Origin: Kosakonia oryziphila
GTDB taxonomy: Bacteria; Pseudomonadota; Gammaproteobacteria; Enterobacterales; Enterobacteriaceae
NCBI RefSeq assembly: GCF_900094795.1
Contig: NZ_FMBC01000013.1
Location: 1-64,000, forward strand
Length of the DNA stretch: 64,000 bases
Direction of reading: 5' to 3'
A model generated the notes under the pieces. That model was given only the letters and a program-made list of their open reading frames with translations. It ran no database searches and was not told where the DNA came from. Positions 48,458-55,830 of this stretch are shown here, in pieces. The stretch's first letter is position 1. The number at the start of each line of letters is the position of its first letter. The translations under genes were made by a program, and so were the position numbers.

Positions 48458-48492
48458 ATGGTTTCCCTCTCCCGTAGGGGAGAGGGAAGGGG

Positions 48493-48984
48493 TTAGCCTT
48501 TCATGCGCGCCATAAAGTACGAATCGACAAACTCGCCGTTACGCAGCGCATAATGTTTTCCGGTGCCTTCAATTTCAAAGCCGAATTTACGGTACACCGC
48601 CAACGCCGGATCATTATCGACAAACACGGTTAGCTCAATTCTGTCGATGCGTAGCCAGTTGTCGCACAGGTTGATCATCTCGCGCATCAGCGCGCTGGCG
48701 ACGCCACGGTTGTGAAACGCCGACGAAACTGCCATGCCAAAGGTGGCAACGTGGCTGCGGCGCGGGTTCTGTTCCACCATCAATGTCAGGTTTCCGGCAA
48801 GTTGATTATCAATGCAGGCGACTAGTTGGCGGCGTCCTGGCTGTGGTTTCAGGCGATCTTCCCACAGTTCGGCAGGCGGATGCGGTAGCTGTAGCAGGTT
48901 GTGATACACCTCAGGTAGCGCATAGAACTGGCGTAAATCTTCTGCATCGCGCGCTTCGGCATGGCGTATCACTATCTCACTCAT
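48493..48984 (-). CDS. yhhY: GNAT-family N-acetyltransferase YhhY
   Basis: A 163-residue GNAT protein. The acetyl-CoA loop is FHNRGVASALMREMI, and the C terminus has VYRKFGFEIEGTGKH. E. coli YhhY acetylates some amino acids and has been linked to toxin resistance. The start is ATG 48984 (MSEIVIRHAE), after GGAGAAGCAGG; a longer frame would run into the ryhB promoter. It is divergent from ryhB. Confidence 0.92.
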   Translation of the reverse strand: MSEIVIRHAEARDAEDLRQFYALPEVYHNLLQLPHPPAELWEDRLKPQPGRRQLVACIDNQLAGNLTLMVEQNPRRSHVATFGMAVSSAFHNRGVASALMREMINLCDNWLRIDRIELTVFVDNDPALAVYRKFGFEIEGTGKHYALRNGEFVDSYFMARMKG

Positions 48985-49064
48985 CCTGCTTCTCCGTTTG
49001 GTTAGGTTTACCAATACATTCCGGGCTTTCATAAAAAGCGTCAACTGCCATTTTTTGCAAAAAA

Positions 49065-49098
49065 TTGTAGACAAGTGCGAATGATAATAATTATTATT
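49065..49098 (+). promoter_or_regulatory. ryhB promoter with Fur box
   Basis: AATGATAATAATTATTATT (49080-49098) is a strong Fur-box match made of GATAAT-type hexamers. It covers the -10 TATTAT (49092-49097). A -35 TAGACA (49068-49073) is 18 bases upstream. This layout allows repression by Fe-Fur, as known for E. coli ryhB. Confidence 0.88.
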
Positions 49099-49103
49099 GT
49101 CAT

Positions 49104-49197
49104 GCATTCAGGGGAACCGTTGCGGTAATCCTGAAAGCACGACATTGCTCACATTGCTTCCAGTATTTCTTAGCCAGCCGCGTGCTGGCTTTTTTTT
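49104..49197 (+). ncRNA. ryhB: Small regulatory RNA RyhB
   Basis: The sequence from about 49104 has the conserved RyhB core (CCTGAAAGCACGACATTGC, then TCACATTGCTTCCAG) and ends in the intrinsic terminator AGCCAGC-CGCGT-GCTGGCT followed by seven or more T. RyhB is made under iron starvation and with Hfq blocks mRNAs of iron-using proteins. The 5' end (GCATTCAGG) diverges from E. coli (GCGATCAGG) in the part not needed for pairing. It lies between yhhY and yhhX as in E. coli. Confidence 0.93.
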
Positions 49198-49312
49198 GCC
49201 TGTCATTTGCTGGTGGTACCCGCTTCACGGCTGCCTTTTGAGAAAAGGGCGAGGGGCATGGTTTTCGAAGTTGCGCTATGGTAGTGACAGTCACCTCAAC
49301 AAGGACTGGATC

Positions 49313-50350
49313 ATGACTCTACGTTGCGCATTTATCGGCTTTGGCAAAAGCACGACCCGTTATCATCTTCCCTATGTTCTCAACCGGAAAGCGAGCTGGA
49401 GCGTGGCGCACATCTTTCGCCGCCATGCAAAACCGGAAGAACAACATCCCGCGTATCAACATATTCATTTCACCAGCGATCTGGACGACATTCTGCTCGA
49501 TCCGCAGGTAAAACTGGTGATTGTCTGTACTCATGCCGACAGCCATTTCGACTATGCGAAGCGCGCGCTGGAAGCGGGGAAAAACGTGCTGGTGGAAAAG
49601 CCGTTTACCCCGACAATGGCGGAAGCGATCGCGCTGTTTGAACTGGCGAAAAGCAAAGGCCTGACGGTTTCGCCGTACCAGAATCGCCGCTTTGACTCCT
49701 GCTTCCTGACCGCTAAAAAAGCGATTGAAAGCGGTAAGCTTGGCAATATTGTTGAAATTGAAAGCCACTTTGACTATTACCGCCCGGTGGCGGAAACCAA
49801 ACCCGGGTTGCCGCAGGATGGCTCGTTTTATGGCCTCGGCGTGCATACTATGGACCAAATTATCTCGCTGTTTGGTCGCCCCGATCATGCGGCCTACGAT
49901 ATTCGCAGCCTGCGTAACAAGGCCAATCCGGACGATACTTTTGAAGCTCAGCTCTTTTACGGCGATTTAAAAGCCATCGTAAAAACCAGCCATCTGGTAA
50001 AAATCGATTACCCGAAATTTATTGTGCATGGTACGAAAGGCTCGTTTATCAAATACGGTATCGATCAACAGGAAACCAGCCTGAAAGCCAATATTATGCC
50101 GGGTGAACCGGGCTTTGCCGCTGACGACAGTATCGGCATTCTGGAGTATGTGAATGCGGCGGGCGAAACGGTGCGCGAAGAGGTTGCGCCAGAAACCGGC
50201 GACTATGGACGCGTTTATGATGCGCTCTATCAGACGCTGACAACCGGGGCGCCAAATTACGTCAAGGAATCTGAAGTTCTTACCAACCTTGAACTGCTCG
50301 AACGCGCCTTTGAACAGGCATCTCCAGCCACGATAACCCTTGCGAAATAA
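49313..50350 (+). CDS. yhhX: Gfo/Idh/MocA-family oxidoreductase YhhX
   Basis: A 345-residue NAD(P)-dependent oxidoreductase. The Rossmann domain begins LRCAFIGFGKSTTRYH, EKPFTPT is the typical lysine motif (about 92-98), and the C-terminal domain has LGVHTMDQI with a conserved His. The substrate is unknown; relatives act on sugars or inositols. The start is ATG 49313, which matches the E. coli start and length. A longer frame from 49097 would translate ryhB and must be wrong. Confidence 0.93.
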   Translation: MTLRCAFIGFGKSTTRYHLPYVLNRKASWSVAHIFRRHAKPEEQHPAYQHIHFTSDLDDILLDPQVKLVIVCTHADSHFDYAKRALEAGKNVLVEKPFTPTMAEAIALFELAKSKGLTVSPYQNRRFDSCFLTAKKAIESGKLGNIVEIESHFDYYRPVAETKPGLPQDGSFYGLGVHTMDQIISLFGRPDHAAYDIRSLRNKANPDDTFEAQLFYGDLKAIVKTSHLVKIDYPKFIVHGTKGSFIKYGIDQQETSLKANIMPGEPGFAADDSIGILEYVNAAGETVREEVAPETGDYGRVYDALYQTLTTGAPNYVKESEVLTNLELLERAFEQASPATITLAK

Positions 50351-50360
50351 GTAAAAATAG

Positions 50361-50397
50361 CTCCTCTGTAATTATTCATTTTTTTTGAACAGAGGAG
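50361..50397. terminator. Hairpin after yhhX with a T-rich loop
   Basis: CTCCTCTGT (50361-50369) and ACAGAGGAG (50389-50397) form a perfect 9-bp stem with a 19-base loop containing eight T. No T run follows the stem, so its role as terminator is uncertain. Confidence 0.5.
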
Positions 50398-50474
50398 TCA
50401 ATTTTCACCCTCTATGATTGCCTGACGTTTGCGTCCACACTTACTCCATCGAAAACATACGGGGGTAAAAAAAG

Positions 50475-51170
50475 ATGATCTATTTACGTAAAGCAAACGA
50501 TCGCGGCCACGCAAATCACGGTTGGCTGGATTCCTGGCATAGCTTCTCTTTTGCCGATTATTACGACCCGAATTTCATGGGCTTCTCGGCACTTCGTGTG
50601 ATTAACGACGACGTGATCGATGCGGGCCAGGGGTTCGGCACACATCCGCACAAAGACATGGAAATCCTGACCTACGTGCTGGAAGGCGCAGTTGAACACC
50701 AGGACAGCATGGGCAATAAAGAGCAGGTGCCCGCCGGTGAATTCCAGATTATGAGCGCCGGTACCGGGGTGCGTCACTCTGAGTACAACCCGAGCGACAC
50801 CGATCGTCTGCGTCTGTATCAGATCTGGATCATTCCGGAAAAAACAGGTATCACGCCGCGTTATGAACAGCGCCGTTTCGACGCCCAGCAGGGTAAACAG
50901 CTCGTGCTGTCGCCGGATGCCCGCGACGGTTCGCTGAAAGTGAATCAGGATATGGAACTGTATCGCTGGGCGCTGTTGAAAGATGAGCAGTCTGTCCATC
51001 AGATTGCCGCTGAACGCCGCGTCTGGATCCAGGTGGTGAAAGGCAGTGTGACCATAAATGGCACCAAAGCGACCACCAGCGATGGTCTGGCAATCTGGGA
51101 CGAGCAGGCTATTTCGGTTCATGCCGATAGTGATAGTGAGATTCTGCTGTTCGATTTGCCGCCGGTTTGA
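50475..51170 (+). CDS. yhhW: Pirin-family quercetin 2,3-dioxygenase YhhW
   Basis: A 231-residue bicupin of the pirin family. The metal ligands of E. coli YhhW are present at the same numbers: His57 and His59 (GTHPHKD) and His101 and Glu103 (VRHSEYN). E. coli YhhW cleaves quercetin in vitro; the true substrate is unknown. GGGGGTAAAAAAAG precedes the ATG. It lies between yhhX and gntR. Confidence 0.94.
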   Translation: MIYLRKANDRGHANHGWLDSWHSFSFADYYDPNFMGFSALRVINDDVIDAGQGFGTHPHKDMEILTYVLEGAVEHQDSMGNKEQVPAGEFQIMSAGTGVRHSEYNPSDTDRLRLYQIWIIPEKTGITPRYEQRRFDAQQGKQLVLSPDARDGSLKVNQDMELYRWALLKDEQSVHQIAAERRVWIQVVKGSVTINGTKATTSDGLAIWDEQAISVHADSDSEILLFDLPPV

Positions 51171-51193
51171 TCTGATTTAGTTGAATAAATGAC

Positions 51194-51223
51194 GCAACCT
51201 TTCGGTTATTACCGGAAGGTTGC
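51194..51223. terminator. Hairpin between yhhW and gntR
   Basis: GCAACCTTTCGG and CCGGAAGGTTGC form a 12-bp stem with one G-T pair and a six-base loop. A T run is lacking. It could end yhhW transcription weakly, and it lies about 50 bases before gntR. Confidence 0.5.
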
Positions 51224-51276
51224 ATATTGTCCGTGATAAACTGGGGAACTCTCTCTCAGATAAAAATGTCAGGACG

Positions 51277-52272
51277 ATGAAAAAGAAAAGACCCGTACTT
51301 CAGGATGTGGCCGATCGCGTTGGCGTGACCAAAATGACGGTCAGCCGTTTTTTACGTAACCCGGAGCAGGTTTCCGTGGCTTTACGTGGCAAAATCGCCG
51401 CTGCGCTTGATGAACTGGGTTATATTCCCAATCGCGCTCCCGATATTCTCTCCAATGCCACCAGCCGGGCTGTTGGCGTTCTGCTTCCCTCATTGACCAA
51501 CCAGGTTTTCGCCGAAGTTTTACGCGGTATTGAAAGCGTGACTGACGCGCACGGTTATCAGACGATGCTCGCCCACTACGGTTATAAACCGGAGATGGAA
51601 GAGGAACGTCTGGAATCGATGCTTTCGTGGAATATCGACGGGCTGATTCTCACCGAACGCAAACACACCGCGCGCACGCTGAAAATGATTCAGGTTGCGG
51701 GTATTCCGGTGGTGGAACTGATGGACAGCCGTTCGCCATGCATTGATATCGCTGTGGGTTTTGACAACTTCGAAGCCGCGCGGCAGATGACCGCCGCCAT
51801 TCTCGCACGCGGCCACCGGCGCGTGGCGTATCTCGGCGCACGTCTGGATGAACGTACTATCATCAAACAGCAGGGTTACGAGCAGGCGATGCTGGATGCC
51901 GGGCTGACGCCGTACAGCGTCATGATGGAGCAGTCATCCTCTTACACGTCAGGAATAGAACTGATGCGTCAGGCGCGCCGCGAGTACCCACAACTGGACG
52001 GGATTTTCTGTACCAACGATGACCTTGCCGTCGGCGCCGCGTTTGAGTGCCAGCGTCTGGGGCTGCGGATCCCGGAAGATATGGCGATTGCCGGGTTCCA
52101 CGGTCACGATATTGGCCAGGTGATGGAGCCGCGTCTGGCGAGCGTCCTGACGCCGCGTGAGCGCATGGGGCGCATTGGCGCAGAGCGCTTACTGGCGCGC
52201 ATTCGCGGTGAAGCAGTTACGCCGAAAATGTTAGATTTAGGTTTCACTTTGTCACCGGGTGGATCTATTTAG
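51277..52272 (+). CDS. gntR: Gluconate operon repressor GntR
   Basis: A 331-residue LacI-family repressor relieved by gluconate. The helix-turn-helix is VLQDVADRVGVTKMTVSRFLRN (7-28), followed by the hinge and the periplasmic-binding-like sensor. It is almost identical to E. coli GntR, and the start is set at ATG 51277 (MKKKRPVL); an upstream frame adds 19 unconserved residues. AGGA stands very near the ATG. Its operators precede gntK. Confidence 0.96.
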   Translation: MKKKRPVLQDVADRVGVTKMTVSRFLRNPEQVSVALRGKIAAALDELGYIPNRAPDILSNATSRAVGVLLPSLTNQVFAEVLRGIESVTDAHGYQTMLAHYGYKPEMEEERLESMLSWNIDGLILTERKHTARTLKMIQVAGIPVVELMDSRSPCIDIAVGFDNFEAARQMTAAILARGHRRVAYLGARLDERTIIKQQGYEQAMLDAGLTPYSVMMEQSSSYTSGIELMRQARREYPQLDGIFCTNDDLAVGAAFECQRLGLRIPEDMAIAGFHGHDIGQVMEPRLASVLTPRERMGRIGAERLLARIRGEAVTPKMLDLGFTLSPGGSI

Positions 52273-52281
52273 TCTGACAAA

Positions 52282-52297
52282 TTTGAAGTAGCTCACA
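52282..52297 (+). promoter_or_regulatory. CRP site upstream of gntK
   Basis: TTTGA-AGTAGC-TCACA fits the CRP consensus TGTGA-N6-TCACA with one mismatch. It lies about 45 bases before a possible -35. E. coli gntKU is subject to CRP activation. Confidence 0.7.
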
Positions 52298-52324
52298 CTT
52301 ATTTATCTCTGGCACGAATGCATA

Positions 52325-52353
52325 TTGCTTCTCCGTAACCCCGGCAGGACAAT
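52325..52353 (+). promoter_or_regulatory. Probable gntKU promoter
   Basis: TTGCTT (52325-52330) and GACAAT (52348-52353) are 17 bases apart and fit a sigma-70 promoter. The first GntR operator begins inside the -10. Confidence 0.55.
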
Positions 52354-52380
52354 GTTACCGATAACAGTTACCCGTAACAA
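52352..52380 (+). promoter_or_regulatory. Two overlapping GntR operators before gntK
   Basis: ATGTTA-CCGA-TAACAG (52352-52367) and CAGTTA-CCCG-TAACAA (52365-52380) are two GntR-type palindromes that share three bases. The E. coli consensus is ATGTTA-N4-TAACAT. They lie over the likely transcription start. Confidence 0.85.
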
Positions 52381-52409
52381 TTCACTCTTGCACTTTGTGG
52401 GGGCTACCC

Positions 52410-52943
52410 TTGAGCACGACGAACTTTGATCACCACATTTATATCCTGATGGGCGTTTCAGGCAGTGGCAAATCTGCTGTCGCCAGCGAAGTGGCGCATC
52501 AGTTACATGCCGCGTTTCTCGATGGCGATTTCCTCCATCCGCGCAGCAATATCATGAAAATGGCTTCCGGCGAACCGCTCAACGACGACGACCGCAAACC
52601 GTGGTTGCAGGCGCTGAACGATGCCGCTTTCGCCATGCAGCGCACTAATAAAGTGTCGCTGATTGTTTGCTCAGCGCTGAAAAAGCACTATCGCGACCTG
52701 CTGCGCGACGGTAACCCGAACCTCTCCTTCATCTATATGAAAGGGGATTTCGACGTTATCGAAAGCCGTCTGAAGGCGCGTAAAGGCCACTTCTTTAAAA
52801 CGCAAATGCTGGTCACGCAGTTTGACACCCTTGAAGAGCCGGGTGCTGACGAGCGCGACGTTCTGGTTGTTGATATCGACCAGCCGCTGGAAGGTGTTGT
52901 TGCCAGCACCATTGAGATTATTAGCAAAGGCAATGTGCAGTGA
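52410..52943 (+). CDS. gntK: Gluconokinase GntK
   Basis: A 177-residue P-loop kinase that phosphorylates gluconate to 6-phosphogluconate. The P-loop GVSGSGKS is at 15-22, followed by DGDFLHP with the catalytic acids and the gluconate site. The start is TTG 52410 (STTNFDHHI next), as in E. coli, with GGGGG (52399-52403) 6 bases upstream. It overlaps gntU by 4 bases (GTGA). Confidence 0.95.
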   Translation: MSTTNFDHHIYILMGVSGSGKSAVASEVAHQLHAAFLDGDFLHPRSNIMKMASGEPLNDDDRKPWLQALNDAAFAMQRTNKVSLIVCSALKKHYRDLLRDGNPNLSFIYMKGDFDVIESRLKARKGHFFKTQMLVTQFDTLEEPGADERDVLVVDIDQPLEGVVASTIEIISKGNVQ

Positions 52944-54280
52944 GTACATTAACACTGGTTTTAACAGCAGTCGGCTCCGTGCTGTTGCTGCTGTTTTTAG
53001 TGATGAAAGCGCGCATGCACGCTTTCGTCGCTTTGATGGTGGTTTCTATTGGTGCAGGGCTTTTTTCCGGTATGCCGCTGATTAAGATCGCGCAGACTAT
53101 GGAAAAAGGGATGGGTGGAACGCTCGGCTTTTTGGCGATTGTAGTCGCGCTTGGCGCAATGTTCGGCAAAATCCTGCATGAAACCGGGGCGGTGGACCAA
53201 ATTGCCGTCAAGATGCTGAAATCTTTCGGCCACAGCCGCGCGCATTATGCGATTGGACTGGCCGGGCTGATTTGCGCATTGCCGCTGTTTTTTGAAGTGG
53301 CAATTGTGTTGCTGATTAGCGTGGCTTTCTCAATGGCACGCCACACGGGTACCAACCTGGTTAAACTGGTGATTCCACTGTTTGCCGGTGTTGCGGCAGC
53401 GGCAGCGTTTCTGCTGCCGGGGCCAGCGCCGATGCTGCTGGCTTCGCAGATGCACGCTGATTTCGGCTGGATGATCCTGATTGGCCTGTGCGCGGCCATT
53501 CCAGGTATGCTGATTGCCGGCCCGCTGTGGGGCAACTTCATCAGCCGTTATGTTGAATTGCACATTCCTGATGAGGTGAGCGAGCCGCATCTTGGCGAAG
53601 GCAAAATGCCGTCCTTCGCCTTCAGCTTGTCGCTGATCCTGCTGCCGCTGGTGCTGGTAGGGATGAAGACAATTGCTGCGCGTTTCGTTACTGAAGGTAG
53701 CAACCTGTACAACTGGCTGGAATTTATCGGTCATCCGTTCACCGCGATCCTTGTGGCGTGCCTGGTGGCGATTTACGGCCTGGCGATGCGTCAGGGGATG
53801 CCGAAAGATCGCGTTATGGAAATCTGCGGCCACGCGTTGCAACCGGCGGGCATTATTTTGCTGGTGATTGGTGCGGGCGGCGTGTTCAAACAGGTACTGG
53901 TTGACTCAGGCGTGGGTCCGGCTTTGGGTGAAGCGCTGACCGGTATGGGTCTGCCTATCGCTATTACCTGCTTCGTGCTGGCGGCGGCGGTGCGCATTAT
54001 TCAGGGTTCTGCAACCGTTGCTTGTCTGACGGCAGTTGGTCTGGTGATGCCGGTTATTGAACAGTTGCATTTCAACGGCGCGCAACTGGCGGCACTCTCC
54101 ATCTGTATCGCGGGTGGTTCAATCGTAGTGAGCCACGTGAACGACGCGGGTTTCTGGCTGTATGGCCGTTTTACCGGCGCAACCGAAGCACAAACGCTGA
54201 AGACCTGGACAATGATGGAAACCATTCTCGGCACCACCGGTGCCATTATCGGGATGATTGCTTTCACGTTGTTGAGTTAA
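52940..54280 (+). CDS. gntU: Low-affinity gluconate transporter GntU
   Basis: A 446-residue GntP-family permease with about twelve helices, the same length as E. coli GntU. Typical segments are KARMHAFVALMVVSIGAGLFSGMP, GPAPMLLASQM and VSHVNDAGFWL. The start is GTG 52940, coupled to gntK by the GTGA overlap. It brings gluconate to GntK. Confidence 0.96.
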   Translation: MSTLTLVLTAVGSVLLLLFLVMKARMHAFVALMVVSIGAGLFSGMPLIKIAQTMEKGMGGTLGFLAIVVALGAMFGKILHETGAVDQIAVKMLKSFGHSRAHYAIGLAGLICALPLFFEVAIVLLISVAFSMARHTGTNLVKLVIPLFAGVAAAAAFLLPGPAPMLLASQMHADFGWMILIGLCAAIPGMLIAGPLWGNFISRYVELHIPDEVSEPHLGEGKMPSFAFSLSLILLPLVLVGMKTIAARFVTEGSNLYNWLEFIGHPFTAILVACLVAIYGLAMRQGMPKDRVMEICGHALQPAGIILLVIGAGGVFKQVLVDSGVGPALGEALTGMGLPIAITCFVLAAAVRIIQGSATVACLTAVGLVMPVIEQLHFNGAQLAALSICIAGGSIVVSHVNDAGFWLYGRFTGATEAQTLKTWTMMETILGTTGAIIGMIAFTLLS

Positions 54281-54286
54281 GCTGCA

Positions 54287-54316
54287 TGGCCCAGTGGCAA
54301 GATGCTTACTGGGCCA
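54287..54316. terminator. Hairpin between gntU and hicB
   Basis: TGGCCCAGT (54287-54295) and ACTGGGCCA (54308-54316) form a perfect 9-bp stem with a 12-base loop, 7 bases after gntU and before the convergent hicB end. No T run follows on the plus strand. Confidence 0.6.
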
Positions 54317-54359
54317 AAATAGTTATTCCTTCTTTCATTTCCTGTTGGCGCGGCAAGCG

Positions 54360-54797
54360 CTACTTATTCGCCAGTTCGTGGCGAGCTGCCTGCGCCAGAA
54401 AATGGCTTCGGTCTTTATAAACAGCGCGTTTATCCTGAATAAAACCATCAATACGCTTAATCAGCACATCCGGTAAGGTGATATTCACTCGCTGCTGTTT
54501 GCCTTCAAACCCTGACAAATCGACGTCAATCATGAACCAGGAATCACAGTGCGTGTAATCCGGGTTCGCGGCATACACCATGTAGCCAGCATCGGTTATA
54601 TCCTTCACTGAATGCGCGCCGTTTAACATCATCTCTTCAATAATGCTGAGAATGGCCTCGCGAGCCATCACCGGGATATCAATCTGCTCATCAGCAGCGG
54701 AAACACAGCCGTAGTCGAATTGATCGAAAGCCGGAACTGCAATGCCATACGCAGTATCTGCATCTTTAGGTGATTCAACCCCGACAGAGAAAAACAT
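54360..54797 (-). CDS. hicB: HicB-family antitoxin (intact)
   Basis: A 145-residue antitoxin with an N-terminal RNase-H-like HicB fold (MFFSVGVESPKD..., about 1-90) that normally masks HicA, and a C-terminal ribbon-helix-helix (RVNITLPDVLIKRIDGFI...) for operator binding. The start is ATG 54797, 4 bases after a perfect GGAGGT (plus 54802-54807); an ATG 12 bases earlier overlaps that site. It follows hicA by 24 bases. HicA is disrupted here, so this is an orphan antitoxin that may still act as a DNA-binding repressor. Confidence 0.9.
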   Translation of the reverse strand: MFFSVGVESPKDADTAYGIAVPAFDQFDYGCVSAADEQIDIPVMAREAILSIIEEMMLNGAHSVKDITDAGYMVYAANPDYTHCDSWFMIDVDLSGFEGKQQRVNITLPDVLIKRIDGFIQDKRAVYKDRSHFLAQAARHELANK

Positions 54798-54821
54798 AGT
54801 TACCTCCATAGTCGGCGGGGA

Positions 54822-54991
54822 TTAGATCCCCGCCATTTTTTTGATTGATCTGACCGTTCCCAGAGGTAAATCCTTCTTTGGATGCGGTACAGGAAAGGTT
54901 TTCCCCGTGATGGGTGACCACCAGATCTGATGTGCCGCTGAAGAACACAACCGGCGGCGATCAGTTCTTTCAACAGGTCAGCAGATTTCAT
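54822..54991 (-). pseudogene. hicA: hicA toxin gene, frameshifted
   Basis: The frame starts well as MKSADLLKELIAAGCVLQRH, a typical HicA N terminus, then reads nonsense. In another frame the normal C-terminal part follows (QIWWSPITGKTFPV, then HPKKDLPLGTVRSIKKMAGI) up to TAA 54822-54824. The residues missing between RH and QIW are the RGSH of the family, which include the catalytic His. A 10-base deletion gives both the frameshift and the missing residues, and it fits a normal 180-base hicA. A smaller indel with a naturally divergent loop is less likely. Confidence 0.85.
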
Positions 54992-55014
54992 AGGTCCTCC
55001 CTAACCCAAAAATC

Positions 55015-55036
55015 ATTATACACACATATACACACG
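55015..55036 (-). promoter_or_regulatory. Possible hicAB promoter region
   Basis: On the minus strand TATAAT (plus 55015-55020) stands about 25 bases before the hicA start and is a perfect -10. The bases 55017-55036 are strictly alternating pyrimidine-purine (TATACACACATATACACACG). No good -35 is evident. Confidence 0.4.
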
Positions 55037-55061
55037 AACGGAGGGCGGAGATGCGGCGGGC

Positions 55062-55655
55062 TTAACCCTTCATCCACACCCGAATGCCGTCGAGGAACAT
55101 CTGGGTGGCGAGCATCACCAGAATCAATCCCATCAGGCGTTCCAGTGCATTCACCCCTTTCTCGCCGAGCAGGCGTAAAAACAGCGTCGATTGCAGCAAA
55201 ATGGCGACCGTACCGCCCCAGGCGATTAATAGCGCAATCACCAGATGACTCATTTGGTTTGGATACTGATGTGAAAGCAGCATCAGCGTTGCCAGCAGCG
55301 TAGGGCCAGCGACCAGCGGGATCGCCAGCGGCACGATAAACGGTTCTTCACCGGCAGGCAGGCCGGAACTGCTGCCGGTTTCGCTGGGGAAGATCATCTT
55401 AATGGCGATCAGGAACAGAATGATGCCGCCGGAAATCGATACCGTTTCCGCGCGTAAATTAAGCAGCGCGAGGATTTTTTCCCCGGCAAACAGGAAAATA
55501 AACATCACCAGCAGGGCGATCAGCAGCTCGCGGATCATAATCGCCCGGCGGCGTTTCGGCTCGGTATGTTTTAACACCGACATAAAGATGGGCAGGTTGC
55601 CTAATGGATCCATTATCAGGATCAACAACACCGCTGCGGAGATGATTTCACTCAT
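55062..55655 (-). CDS. yhgN: MarC-family membrane protein YhgN
   Basis: A 197-residue inner-membrane protein of the MarC family with six helices. Conserved MDPLGNLPIF in helix 1 and PLVAGPTLLATLM in helix 4 mark the family. Its function is not established. The length equals E. coli YhgN. It is divergent from asd. Confidence 0.93.
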   Translation of the reverse strand: MSEIISAAVLLILIMDPLGNLPIFMSVLKHTEPKRRRAIMIRELLIALLVMFIFLFAGEKILALLNLRAETVSISGGIILFLIAIKMIFPSETGSSSGLPAGEEPFIVPLAIPLVAGPTLLATLMLLSHQYPNQMSHLVIALLIAWGGTVAILLQSTLFLRLLGEKGVNALERLMGLILVMLATQMFLDGIRVWMKG

Positions 55656-55830
55656 TTATTATTATCCCTGACGCTGGCGGCAAACTTGCAGTAATTAGCC
55701 GCGTTTCTGATGCATTCGCTATCATTGATTAATTTCACTTGCGACTTTGGCTGCATTTTGTAATGTGAGCACTGGCCCAGTGGGATACTGGTACACATCT
55801 TCAGCACATACCTCTGCAGGAACTTTCGCT

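Noticed and set aside
49097-49312. N-terminal extension of yhhX through ryhB
   Set aside because: It would translate the RyhB RNA and its terminator; the conserved start is ATG 49313.
54287-55782. Shared word TGGCCCAGTGG after gntU and before asd as a repeat pair
   Set aside because: Only 11 bases are shared and the flanks differ; this can be chance, and each copy belongs to a different local palindrome.
55656-55830. Lysine riboswitch in the asd leader
   Set aside because: The leader is too short and I see none of the conserved lysine-riboswitch stems.
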